Assembly: GCA_905233695.1 (NCBI GenBank)
Contig: CAJODN010000002.1
Span: 52,914 to 116,913 of the forward strand
Length of the DNA: 64,000 nt
Direction: 5' to 3'
Source of the DNA: an uncultured Lachnospiraceae bacterium
Lineage (GTDB): Bacteria; Bacillota; Clostridia; Lachnospirales; Lachnospiraceae
The notes under the pieces are model-generated. The model did not search any database, had not been told where the DNA came from, and was given only the letters and a program-made list of their open reading frames with translations. Shown in pieces: positions 8,616-16,450 of this stretch. How positions within the stretch are numbered: the first letter of the stretch is position 1; each line of letters starts with the position of its first letter. The position numbers and the translations under genes were made by a program.

Positions 8616-8751
8616 CCATTCAGAGCCAAGGCAATTTGCGAGTCAATTCTTGATGAATGCTTGCATTCTAGAGAGAATTGAAAAGCAAATTTCTTTGGCG
8701 AGAAGCCAAATGAGAAAATGCGAAGCATTTTCGAATTGGCTCTGAATGGCT
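8614..8751. repeat. Branched palindromic element (cloverleaf-like), 138 bp
   Basis: A perfect 16-bp inverted repeat (8614-8629 with 8736-8751, AGCCATTCAGAGCCAA and its complement) encloses further nested palindromes. Arm 1 consists of AATTTGC 8633-8639/GCAAATT 8685-8691, TCAATTCT 8643-8650/AGAATTGA 8674-8681 and GAATGC 8655-8660/GCATTC 8663-8668. Arm 2 is TTTGGC 8694-8699/GCCAAA 8705-8710. Arm 3 is GAAAATGC 8714-8721/GCATTTTC 8725-8732. The whole would fold as one closing stem with three arms in RNA, or extrude as a branched cruciform in DNA. It fills the oadB-oadA gap exactly. It may be a MITE/REP-like mobile palindrome or an RNA processing/attenuation element. No clear target-site duplication is seen and no second copy was noticed in this window. 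Confidence 0.85.
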
Positions 8752-8777
8752 GTATAATAAATAAAAGGAGACTAACT

Positions 8778-10181
8778 ATGTCCGGTGTAAAAATAACAGA
8801 AACAATACTTCGTGATGCCCATCAATCGCTTATTGCAACAAGAATGCCTACGGAACAGATGCTTCCCATTGTTGATACGATGGATAAGATAGGTTATCAT
8901 GCTGTAGAATGTTGGGGCGGTGCTACATTCGATGCATCTCTCAGATTCTTAAAGGAAGACCCTTGGGACAGACTACGTAAGCTTCGTGATGGTTTTAAGA
9001 ACACTAAGCTTCAGATGCTTTTCCGTGGTCAGAATATCTTGGGATATAAGCCATATGCTGATGATGTGGTAGAATATTTTGTGCAGAAATCAATTGCCAA
9101 CGGTATCGATATCATAAGAATATTCGATTGTCTTAATGATGTTCGTAATCTTCAGACAGCTGTTGACGCTTGTAACAAAGAAAAAGGGCACGCACAGGTT
9201 GCTCTTTCATATACTCTCGGAGACGCATATACACTTGATTACTGGATGGATATGGCGAAGCGTGTAGAAGATATGGGTGCTGATTCCCTTTGCATTAAGG
9301 ATATGGCAGGTCTCTTGCTGCCTAAGAAGGCAGAAGAGCTTATAAGAGCGCTTAAATCCGCTACAAAGCTTCCTGTAGACCTTCACACCCACTATACCTC
9401 AGGAGTTGCTTCTATGACCTATATGAAGGCCGTAGAAGCCGGATGTGACATTATTGACACCGCTGCAAGTCCCTTTGCCCTTGGAACAAGTCAGCCCGCT
9501 ACTGAAGTTATGGTTGAAGCCTTCAGAGATACAGAGTATGATACGGGGCTTGACCAGAACAAGCTTGCTGAAGTTGCTGATTACTTCAGGCCATACAGAG
9601 AGCAGTGCCTTAAGGACGGACTTCTTAATCCTAAGGTTCTGGGCGTTAATATCAACACCCTTCGTTACCAGGTGCCCGGCGGTATGCTTTCTAACCTTTT
9701 AAGTCAGCTTACGGAACAGGGTAAGGAGGATAAGTTCGAGGAAGTGCTTGCAGAGGTGCCCAGAGTACGTAAAGATTTGGGTGAACCGCCCCTTGTTACG
9801 CCTTCGTCACAGATTGTGGGTACACAGGCTGTATTCAACGTGCTTATGGGCGAGAGATACAAGGTTGCAACTAAGGAGACTAAGGATATTCTCCTCGGTA
9901 ATTACGGTCAGACCGTTAAGCCCTTTAACCCGGAGGTTGTTGATAAGGTGCTTGGCGAAGATAAGAAGAACGCCATTACTTGCAGACCGGCAGATCTCTT
10001 AGAGCCACAGCTTGCCACTATTGAAGAAGAGATGAAGGAATACAAGACGCAGGACGAGGATGTGTTAAGCTACGCATTGTTCCCGCAGGTTGCTTTAGAG
10101 TTCTTCAAGTACAGAGACGCGCAATCGAGTAAGGTGGATGTAAATGTTGCCGATACAGAAAACAACGCTTATCCTGTATAA
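8778..10181 (+). CDS. oadA: Pyruvate/oxaloacetate carboxyltransferase subunit (5S/PycB/OadA type without biotin domain)
   Basis: Catalyses carboxyl transfer between oxaloacetate/pyruvate and biotin. The ATG at 8778 follows AAAGGAGA by 7 bases; the frame extends upstream to 8718 only into the palindromic element. The 467-residue protein has the DRE-TIM barrel: ITETILRDAHQSL (metal-binding Asp), ECWGGATFDAS, RGQNILGY, IIRIFDCLNDVRN, the carbamylated-Lys region SLCIKDMAGLL and DLHTHYTSG metal histidines. The conserved carboxyltransferase C-terminal domain (VPGGMLSNL, TPSSQIVGTQA) follows. It ends before any biotinyl domain, like the transcarboxylase 5S subunit, so it must use the separate carrier at 7106-7456. 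Confidence 0.94.
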   Translation: MSGVKITETILRDAHQSLIATRMPTEQMLPIVDTMDKIGYHAVECWGGATFDASLRFLKEDPWDRLRKLRDGFKNTKLQMLFRGQNILGYKPYADDVVEYFVQKSIANGIDIIRIFDCLNDVRNLQTAVDACNKEKGHAQVALSYTLGDAYTLDYWMDMAKRVEDMGADSLCIKDMAGLLLPKKAEELIRALKSATKLPVDLHTHYTSGVASMTYMKAVEAGCDIIDTAASPFALGTSQPATEVMVEAFRDTEYDTGLDQNKLAEVADYFRPYREQCLKDGLLNPKVLGVNINTLRYQVPGGMLSNLLSQLTEQGKEDKFEEVLAEVPRVRKDLGEPPLVTPSSQIVGTQAVFNVLMGERYKVATKETKDILLGNYGQTVKPFNPEVVDKVLGEDKKNAITCRPADLLEPQLATIEEEMKEYKTQDEDVLSYALFPQVALEFFKYRDAQSSKVDVNVADTENNAYPV

Positions 10182-10198
10182 GTTTTAGATTATTATTT

Positions 10199-10247
10199 CG
10201 CCATAGTCTTTGGTGTGTTATATTAGCCTTAGACTATGGCGTTTCTT
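10199..10247 (+). terminator. Rho-independent terminator after oadA
   Basis: An 11-bp perfect stem CGCCATAGTCT (10199-10209)/AGACTATGGCG (10231-10241), with a 21-base loop, is followed by TTTCTTGT. It closes the decarboxylase cassette. Confidence 0.85.
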
Positions 10248-10280
10248 GTATAAAAATATATACCCCTAGGGGAGTATGGA

Positions 10281-11519
10281 ATGAATAAAGTTATTATAAT
10301 TGGCGGAGGTGCCGCCGGTCTTATGGCTGCTGTGGCTGCTTCTTTGAATTCGGATGACGTTATTATATACGACGGTAATGAGAAGCTGGGCAAGAAAATG
10401 TATATCACCGGTAAAGGAAGATGTAACCTTACCAATGCCTGTGATATCAGTTCTTATTTTGAAAATGTTGTAAGTAACGATAAATTCCTGTATTCGGCTC
10501 TTTATACATTTACAAATGACGATGTTATTAAGTTCTTTGAAGAAAACGGTTGCCCTATTAAGATTGAACGGGGAGACAGGGTGTTTCCGAGAAGTGATAA
10601 GTCGTCGGATGTAATTAATGCACTTTCGAAATACATTAGGAATAAAGGCGTTAAGGTGGTTCTTAACACTAAGGTTACGGGAATCCTTACAGATAATGGC
10701 AAAGCAATCGGCGTCAAGCTTGAAAACGGTAAGAGTGACTGCGCCGACAGGGTTATTGTTGCTACAGGAGGACTGTCATATAAGACTACCGGCTCAACAG
10801 GCGATGGCTTTAAGTTCGCTAAAGACCTGGGAATAAGTGTTACAGGCTTTCGCCCCGGACTTGTGCCGTTAGAGGTTAAGGAAGATTATATAACTGCTTT
10901 ACAAGGTCTTTCTCTTCGTAATGTGTCTCTTAGGATTAAGAAAGACAATAAAGTGCTGTACGAAGACTTTGGAGAGATGCTTTTTACTCACTTTGGAGTA
11001 AGCGGTCCTATCGTTCTTAGTGCAAGTAGCATAATAGGAAAGCATCTGGAGACATCGAATACTCTTACAGGCGTAGTAGATATGAAACCTGCTCTTGACT
11101 ATAAGAAATTAGGCGATAGAATCGTAAGAGATATAGATAATAACAAGAATAAAGAGATTAAATTCTTGCTATCGGGACTTCTTCCCGCCAAAATGGTAGA
11201 TATATTTTTGGATCTTTTGAATGTTGATACACACCTTAAGCTTAATGAGCTTACTAAGGGAAAACGGCAGGAACTTGTACATTTACTGAAGGAGTTTGCA
11301 TTTACCATAACAGGGACAAGGGATTATAACGAAGCCATAATTACGCAGGGCGGTGTAAATGTTAATGAGATTAATCCGGCCACAATGGAGTCTAAGAAGG
11401 TTAAGGGACTCTATTTCGCCGGAGAAGTTATAGATATTGATGCTCTTACGGGAGGCTTCAATATGCAGCTTGCGTTTTCCACCGGGCATCTGGCGGGAGA
11501 AAGCGCAACGACAGATTAA
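10281..11519 (+). CDS. BaiN/HI0933-family FAD-dependent oxidoreductase
   Basis: Flavoprotein of the YhiN/HI0933/BaiN family; some members are linked to bile-acid dehydroxylation but the general substrate is unknown. It has 412 residues. The N-terminal Rossmann FAD motif is IIGGGAAGLMAAVAA, followed by the family-specific GKKMYITGKGRCNLTNA, then RVFPRSDKSSDV, the second nucleotide-binding segment VIVATGGLSYKTTGSTGDG, and the C-terminal GLYFAGEVIDIDALTGGFNMQLAF that closes the FAD site. A GGGGAG ribosome binding site overlaps the palindrome CCCCTAGGGG (10263-10272). It stands between a terminator and cmk and may be transcribed with cmk. Substrate assignment is not attempted. Confidence 0.9.
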   Translation: MNKVIIIGGGAAGLMAAVAASLNSDDVIIYDGNEKLGKKMYITGKGRCNLTNACDISSYFENVVSNDKFLYSALYTFTNDDVIKFFEENGCPIKIERGDRVFPRSDKSSDVINALSKYIRNKGVKVVLNTKVTGILTDNGKAIGVKLENGKSDCADRVIVATGGLSYKTTGSTGDGFKFAKDLGISVTGFRPGLVPLEVKEDYITALQGLSLRNVSLRIKKDNKVLYEDFGEMLFTHFGVSGPIVLSASSIIGKHLETSNTLTGVVDMKPALDYKKLGDRIVRDIDNNKNKEIKFLLSGLLPAKMVDIFLDLLNVDTHLKLNELTKGKRQELVHLLKEFAFTITGTRDYNEAIITQGGVNVNEINPATMESKKVKGLYFAGEVIDIDALTGGFNMQLAFSTGHLAGESATTD

Positions 11520-11571
11520 ATGAGTATGTAAATTAAATGATAATACACATTAAGGAGGAGAAGAAGTTAAA

Positions 11572-12237
11572 ATGAGTATGAATGTGGCAATTGACGGACC
11601 TGCGGGAGCCGGTAAGTCTACAATAGCGAAGAATGTTGCAGCTGAGATGAAATATATATACGTTGACACGGGTGCAATGTATAGAAGTCTGGCACTTTAT
11701 TTTATCAGGCAGGGCATCGATAAGGATGATGAAGCGAAGATAAGCGAGGCCTGCAAGGACTGTGACGTGACAATAGGATATGAGGACGGTAAGCAACAGG
11801 TTATTCTTAACGGCGAGAATGTGACAGGTCTTATCAGAACCGAAGAAGTTGGCAATATGGCTTCTGCATCAAGCGTTTACAAGGATGTTAGGGCTAAGCT
11901 TCTTAACCTTCAACGTAAGCTTGCTAAGGAAAACGACGTAATCATGGACGGAAGAGACATAGGAACCTGCATTCTTCCCGATGCACAGGCTAAGATATTC
12001 CTTACGGCGTCAGTTGATACAAGGGCTGACAGGCGATATAAGGAGCTTATAGAGAAGGGCGAATCTCCCGATCTTGAGAAGATTAAGAAGGATATTGAAG
12101 AACGCGATTATCGTGATTCCCACAGAGAGAATGCACCCCTTAAGCAGGCTGATGACGCAGTTCTCGTTGATTCTTCTGATATGTCGATTGAGGAAGTTAC
12201 GAATGCCATTATAGATATAATCAAGAGTAAGATGTAA
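11572..12237 (+). CDS. cmk: Cytidylate kinase
   Basis: Phosphorylates CMP/dCMP with ATP. It has 221 residues with the P-loop AIDGPAGAGKSTIAK near residues 6-20, the NMP-binding VDTGAMYRSLALYF, DGRDIGTCILPDA and the lid-region RADRRYKEL plus ERDYRDSHRENAPLKQADDA. AAGGAGGAG precedes the start; ATG 11578 is an alternative start two codons on. It is followed by ispH and an S1 protein, the Clostridia-typical cmk-ispH-S1 order. Confidence 0.96.
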   Translation: MSMNVAIDGPAGAGKSTIAKNVAAEMKYIYVDTGAMYRSLALYFIRQGIDKDDEAKISEACKDCDVTIGYEDGKQQVILNGENVTGLIRTEEVGNMASASSVYKDVRAKLLNLQRKLAKENDVIMDGRDIGTCILPDAQAKIFLTASVDTRADRRYKELIEKGESPDLEKIKKDIEERDYRDSHRENAPLKQADDAVLVDSSDMSIEEVTNAIIDIIKSKM

Positions 12238-12267
12238 GTTTTTATATGTTTAAGTGGTAAATGTTAT

Positions 12268-13134
12268 ATGGAAATTGAAGTTGCAAAATCTGCCGGCTTT
12301 TGCTTTGGCGTTAATCGTGCGGTAGATATCGTTAATGATGAAATAAAAAAGAAGGGTGATAGACCTATTTACACATACGGTCCCATTATCCATAACGAAG
12401 AGGTTGTAAGAGACCTTGAGTCAAAAGGCGCATTTCCCATAGAAGAGGAAAAAGACCTATCCGATTATGACCCGGGAACCGTGATAATAAGATCCCACGG
12501 TGTAACAAGAGAAGTCCAACAGAATCTTGAAAAATCGGGCTTCGACGTGGTTGATGCATCCTGTCCCTTCGTCAAGAAAATTCATAGAACGGTTGAAGAA
12601 AAATCAAAGGAAGGGTACTACATTGTAATCATCGGAAACCCCGTTCATCCCGAGGTCAGAGGTATTGTGGGATGGGTGGTAGGCGATGATGTAACGGTTA
12701 TTTCAAGCGAGGAAGAAGCAAGAAATTTTACTTACAAGCGTGACAAAAAAATATGCATTGTCAGTCAGACAACATTTAACTACAATAAATTTCAAGATTA
12801 TGTTGAAATCATAAGTCAAAAAGGTTATGATATAATTGCTGTGAATACAATATGCAATGCAACACATGAGCGTCAGACCGAAGCAAGAGAGCTTGCTAAA
12901 AAGTCAGATGTCATGATTGTTATTGGCAGTAAGGGCAGTTCTAACACCCAAAAGTTGTATGAGATATGTTGTAAGGAATGTAAACAGACTTACTTTATTC
13001 AGACAAAGGACGATTTAGACTTGTCGACGGATCAATCCATTGGTTATCTAGGTATTACAGCAGGGGCATCGACCCCAAACAATATTATTGAGGAGGTTCA
13101 AAAACAATGTCAGAAAGTTTTGAACAAATGTTAA
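12268..13134 (+). CDS. ispH: 4-hydroxy-3-methylbut-2-enyl diphosphate reductase
   Basis: Last step of the MEP isoprenoid pathway, making IPP and DMAPP with a [4Fe-4S] cluster. The 288-residue protein has the three cluster cysteines in SAGFCFGVNRA (Cys12), DASCPFVKKIH and NTICNATHERQ. It also has the substrate-binding histidines in IIHNEEVV and GNPVHPEVRG, and GSSNTQKLYE plus TAGASTPNNIIEEV at the end. Its last 28 bases overlap the start of the S1-domain gene in another frame. In many Clostridia these two are one fused protein; here they are separate. No strong Shine-Dalgarno is seen before ATG 12268. Confidence 0.96.
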   Translation: MEIEVAKSAGFCFGVNRAVDIVNDEIKKKGDRPIYTYGPIIHNEEVVRDLESKGAFPIEEEKDLSDYDPGTVIIRSHGVTREVQQNLEKSGFDVVDASCPFVKKIHRTVEEKSKEGYYIVIIGNPVHPEVRGIVGWVVGDDVTVISSEEEARNFTYKRDKKICIVSQTTFNYNKFQDYVEIISQKGYDIIAVNTICNATHERQTEARELAKKSDVMIVIGSKGSSNTQKLYEICCKECKQTYFIQTKDDLDLSTDQSIGYLGITAGASTPNNIIEEVQKQCQKVLNKC

Positions 13135-14300
13135 ATGATTCTTTTAAGATAATAAGAAATGGAGAGGTAGTCGAAGGAACTGTTATTAGTGTTAAGCCTG
13201 ATGAGATTGTTCTTAATATCGGATATAAGTCTGATGGTATAATTACCGCAAGAGAATACTCTAATGATGACAGCTTGGATCTTACAACAGTTGCAAAAGA
13301 AGGCGACACATTAGAGGCGATTGTCACTAAGGTTAACGACGGTGAAGGACAGGTTCTTCTTTCTTACAAGAGACTTGCTCAGATGAAGGGCAATAAGAAG
13401 TTAGAGGAGGCCTATGAGAATAAAGAGGTACTTACTGCTGAAGTTACACAGATTCTTAACGGCGGACTTGGTGTTCTTGTTGACGAGACAAGGGTATTTA
13501 TCCCTGCAAGTCTTGTATCAGACACATTTGTTAAGGATTTGAGTCAGTATAAGGGTAAGGAGATATCCTTTGTAATTACCGAGTTCAATCCTCGTAAGAG
13601 AAGGATTATCGGTAACCGTAAGCAGCTTCTCGTTGAAGAGAAGGCAGAGAAAATGGAAGAGTTACTCGCAACTCTTAAGGTTGGCGATGTTATCGAAGGA
13701 ACAGTTAAGAATGTAACTGATTTCGGCGCATTCGTAGATCTCGGCGGAGTTGACGGACTTCTTCATATATCTGAGATTTCATGGACAAGAATTGATAATC
13801 CCAAGAAGGTATTATCAATCGGCGATACAGTTAAGGTATTTGTTAAGGATATTAACGGAACTAAGATCGCACTTTCTTGCAAGTTCCCTGATGAAGACCC
13901 TTGGGCTAAGGCTATTAAGGAACATCCGGTAGGATCTACCGTTAAGGGTAAGGTGGCAAGAATGACTGATTTTGGTGCATTCGTTCAGATTGATGAAAAT
14001 GTTGATGCTCTTCTTCACGTATCGCAGATATCAAGAGAGCACGTTGCTAAGCCTTCAGACGTACTTAAAGTAGGTCAGGAAATTGAGGCACAGGTAACGG
14101 AGTATAAAGAGGAAGGTCATAAGATATCCCTCAGTATGAAGGCACTTCTTGATGATGAGCCTGTTAAGGATAATGACGAAGATGTGGCTGATGTTGATAT
14201 CGAGAAGGTGGGTAAAGAGCTTTCAAAAGAAGCAGAGGCAGAGGAGAAGGCTTCTGATACGGAGGCGTTAGGTAAAGCTGAAGAGAAAGCTGATGATTAG
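13107..14300 (+). CDS. S1 RNA-binding domain protein (30S S1-like)
   Basis: A 397-residue protein built of four S1 (OB-fold) repeats: roughly residues 17-85 (VVEGTVISVKPDEIVLNIGYKSDG), 103-168 (AEVTQILNGGLGVLVDETRVFIP), 187-255 (IEGTVKNVTDFGAFVDLG...GLLHISEI) and 272-341 (VKGKVARMTDFGAFVQID). An acidic Glu/Asp/Ala tail follows. It is the Firmicutes counterpart of ribosomal protein S1, probably helping mRNA binding, although firmicute S1 proteins are often not stably ribosome-bound. The start at 13107 is set by AGGAGG (13091-13096) embedded in ispH, so translation is likely coupled. Confidence 0.9.
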   Translation: MSESFEQMLNDSFKIIRNGEVVEGTVISVKPDEIVLNIGYKSDGIITAREYSNDDSLDLTTVAKEGDTLEAIVTKVNDGEGQVLLSYKRLAQMKGNKKLEEAYENKEVLTAEVTQILNGGLGVLVDETRVFIPASLVSDTFVKDLSQYKGKEISFVITEFNPRKRRIIGNRKQLLVEEKAEKMEELLATLKVGDVIEGTVKNVTDFGAFVDLGGVDGLLHISEISWTRIDNPKKVLSIGDTVKVFVKDINGTKIALSCKFPDEDPWAKAIKEHPVGSTVKGKVARMTDFGAFVQIDENVDALLHVSQISREHVAKPSDVLKVGQEIEAQVTEYKEEGHKISLSMKALLDDEPVKDNDEDVADVDIEKVGKELSKEAEAEEKASDTEALGKAEEKADD

Positions 14301-14344
14301 GGAATTTGGAATAATAAGCTTCTGATTTAATGTAGGGTTTTTAT

Positions 14345-15136
14345 ATGGATAAATACGAAGAATTTAAGAAAGACATTTACAATCTTACCAAGATTGACTT
14401 AAACGCTTATAAAGAGCAACAGATGAAGCGCAGAATAGACAGTCTTATAGGTAAGAGGAAATGTAAGTCGTACAGGGATTACGTTCAGATGATTAAGACC
14501 GATAAAGAGGCCTTTGAAGAGTTTGTGGGTTTCCTCACAATTAATGTATCTGAGTTCTATCGTAATCCGGAGCAGTGGAAGCTGTTTGTTGACGAGTTTA
14601 TACCGGAGCTTATAAAGAAATTCGGCAGAAGACTTAAGGTATGGAGTGCCGCATGTTCTACGGGAGATGAGCCGTATTCCCTCGTTATGGCCATGTCTAA
14701 GCACCTTGATCTGTCACAGATTAAGATTATTGCCACCGACATTGATAAGCAGATATTAGAGCAGGCTAAGGTGGGGCTCTACAACGAGAAGAGTATTGCG
14801 CATGTGCCGGATGAATACAAGAAGAAGTATTTTACTAAGATCGGCAGGTCATACCAGATAGATGAGAAGATTAAGAAATGTGTTGAATTTCGTCAGCATA
14901 ACCTCTTAAGAGACGATTACATTAAGGATTGTGACCTTATCGTGTGTAGGAACGTGCTTATCTACTTTACGGATGATGCTAAGTACGAGGTCTACGGCAA
15001 GTTCGCAGATTCTCTTAAGAAGAACGGAATTCTCTTCATCGGTAATACGGAACAGATTATCAATTATGCGACGCTCGGGTATAAGAGAAGATATTCCTTC
15101 TACTACGAGAAAGAGAAGAATAAGAACGAATTATAA
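14345..15136 (+). CDS. cheR: CheR-type chemoreceptor protein-glutamate methyltransferase
   Basis: SAM-dependent methyltransferase that methylates glutamates on chemoreceptors, opposing CheB. It is 263 residues. The N-terminal helical CheR domain (about 1-70, with MKRRIDSLIGKRKCKSYRDY) is followed by INVSEFYRNPEQW, the SAM-binding WSAACSTGDEPYSLVMAM, IIATDIDKQIL and the DLIVCRNVLIYFTDDAK motif. The C-terminus ends with IGNTEQI. No other chemotaxis gene is nearby, so it is a stand-alone cheR. It lies 44 bases after the S1 gene without an intervening terminator. Confidence 0.93.
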   Translation: MDKYEEFKKDIYNLTKIDLNAYKEQQMKRRIDSLIGKRKCKSYRDYVQMIKTDKEAFEEFVGFLTINVSEFYRNPEQWKLFVDEFIPELIKKFGRRLKVWSAACSTGDEPYSLVMAMSKHLDLSQIKIIATDIDKQILEQAKVGLYNEKSIAHVPDEYKKKYFTKIGRSYQIDEKIKKCVEFRQHNLLRDDYIKDCDLIVCRNVLIYFTDDAKYEVYGKFADSLKKNGILFIGNTEQIINYATLGYKRRYSFYYEKEKNKNEL

Positions 15137-15141
15137 GATTT

Positions 15142-15173
15142 AAGCGAGGTAACCTAGGTTGCCTCGCTTTCTA
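15142..15173. terminator. Bidirectional terminator between cheR and the YprB-like gene
   Basis: A near-perfect palindrome AAGCGAGG-TAACCTAGGTT-GCCTCGCTT is followed by TTCTA on the + strand; on the - strand the stem is followed by AAATCTTAT. The last codons and stop of the minus-strand gene (stop 15154-15156) lie inside the hairpin. Confidence 0.8.
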
Positions 15174-16266
15174 TTACATGGAAAATGTAATTTTTGATAT
15201 ATACACTGTCATCTGTTTTATCTATTATATCAATATAGCATTCTTTGTCAGAATATGATTCACGATACAGCTTATCTTCCTCGAACATTGTCTTGTCAAG
15301 GACGGGAAGGAATAATCCCTTTTTTTCGACAAAGCAATTCTCTTTCTTTGCCGGGACAGCGTTTTTCTTGTTGGCCGGATTAAGTAACTTATTGGGGATA
15401 ATAATACCTTCGTTTGGTATATAACTATAATCTCTGAAGTTTTTCAGATAATACTTCATTTTAGTGTCCTTGGGAGATAATAATGCTTTTACTCGGCTAT
15501 CTTCCAAAATAATATAGTAGTACTCCTTTCGGAGTGCGAGACGTTTCGGAATAGGGTATTTAAGCGGGAGAGTAGTCGTAATCTCTTTTTCGTTATCACT
15601 GTATGTTATCTTCGGTACAGCCTTCCAATCAATTATATCAACAATATCTGTATAACGAAGAATTACAAGAAGGTCAACCATTCCTTGCACATCTTCGAGA
15701 TTGTGGGTTATTAGATTATTGTATAATTCTTTGTCTCCGGTCTTTGTATAAGTCTTGTATTGTTCAATCAGTTCACCGCCGGAATACTTATCTTCACGTT
15801 CAATCCCAAGGAATGCTTCAATTGTCTTTTGCTTAAGGTTATTAAGCTTAAGAAGGCTCTTTAACCCCTTGCATTTCTTATAGATATCGATCTGATTGTA
15901 CTTTTTGTAGTCATAATCTATGCCATATTTATTATATCTTGACTTTATAAAAGGAAAATCAAACGTTAATCCGTTAAAAGTGATAAATTGATTGGTGTTT
16001 TTTGAGTAGTCTGAAAACTCAAGCAGTATATCTTCCTCTTCAGAGGGGGCTTCGGCGAATAGAAGGGTGATTCTGAGAGAAATATTATCTCCTGATTTAA
16101 TATTTTCGATGTCGCCAGTAATTCTAGAAAGTCCAATCATATATATATGGCAATAATTTGGACTTAAACCGGTGGTTTCTATGTCCAAAAGACAGGTGTT
16201 TTCATCAAGATATTTAAGCTCTGCTTCCGATAATTGTCGCTTTATTTCTTTACTTATAATCTTCAT
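15154..16266 (-). CDS. YprB-like ribonuclease H-fold (DEDD) exonuclease
   Basis: Predicted 3'-5' exonuclease of the YprB/RNase H-like superfamily, 370 residues. Motif I is LLDIETTGLSP (Asp and Glu, about residues 27-29). Motif II is ITFNGLTFDFPFIKSRY (Asp about 107). Motif III lies near HNLEDVQGMVDLLVI. The C-terminal ~150 residues have no clear domain. The N-terminal MKIISKEIKRQLSEAELKYLDENT resembles other members. It is transcribed opposite to cheR and divergently from rnfC. The nucleic-acid substrate is unknown. Confidence 0.8.
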   Translation of the reverse strand: MKIISKEIKRQLSEAELKYLDENTCLLDIETTGLSPNYCHIYMIGLSRITGDIENIKSGDNISLRITLLFAEAPSEEEDILLEFSDYSKNTNQFITFNGLTFDFPFIKSRYNKYGIDYDYKKYNQIDIYKKCKGLKSLLKLNNLKQKTIEAFLGIEREDKYSGGELIEQYKTYTKTGDKELYNNLITHNLEDVQGMVDLLVILRYTDIVDIIDWKAVPKITYSDNEKEITTTLPLKYPIPKRLALRKEYYYIILEDSRVKALLSPKDTKMKYYLKNFRDYSYIPNEGIIIPNKLLNPANKKNAVPAKKENCFVEKKGLFLPVLDKTMFEEDKLYRESYSDKECYIDIIDKTDDSVYIKNYIFHVIESEAT

Positions 16267-16352
16267 AACTGCTATTTTAACAAAAAACAGCTTAAAATGT
16301 GCGTAAAATAATACAATTTTTTAATTAGTTATTTTCTTAACACACAAAAAAA

Positions 16353-16361
16353 TGTTATAAT
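16353..16361 (+). promoter_or_regulatory. Extended -10 promoter for the rnf operon
   Basis: TGTTATAATA contains an extended -10 (TG-n-TATAAT, 16353-16361). The -35 region is poor (TTTCTT at 16333). A leader of about 85 bases follows before rnfC; it holds the 7-bp inverted repeat ACCGGAT (16376-16382)/ATCCGGT (16411-16417). No known riboswitch was recognised in it. Confidence 0.65.
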
Positions 16362-16450
16362 ATGTATTAAGTGTGACCGGATTCAGATAGGTTTTTACGA
16401 GTAGTTACAGATCCGGTTCATTAGTAAATCGAAAGAGAGGGGATCGAATT

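Noticed and set aside
8614..8751. tRNA or standard riboswitch because of the cloverleaf shape
   Set aside because: No anticodon, T-loop or CCA-type features, and none of the known riboswitch consensus motifs were recognised.
8718..8777. N-terminal extension of the 5S-like carboxyltransferase
   Set aside because: It lies partly in the palindromic element; AAAGGAGA and the conserved start SGVKITETILRDA support ATG 8778.
13085..13134. Programmed frameshift joining IspH and the S1 protein
   Set aside because: No in-frame slippery heptamer was found in the overlap, and the S1 gene has its own strong AGGAGG and ATG.
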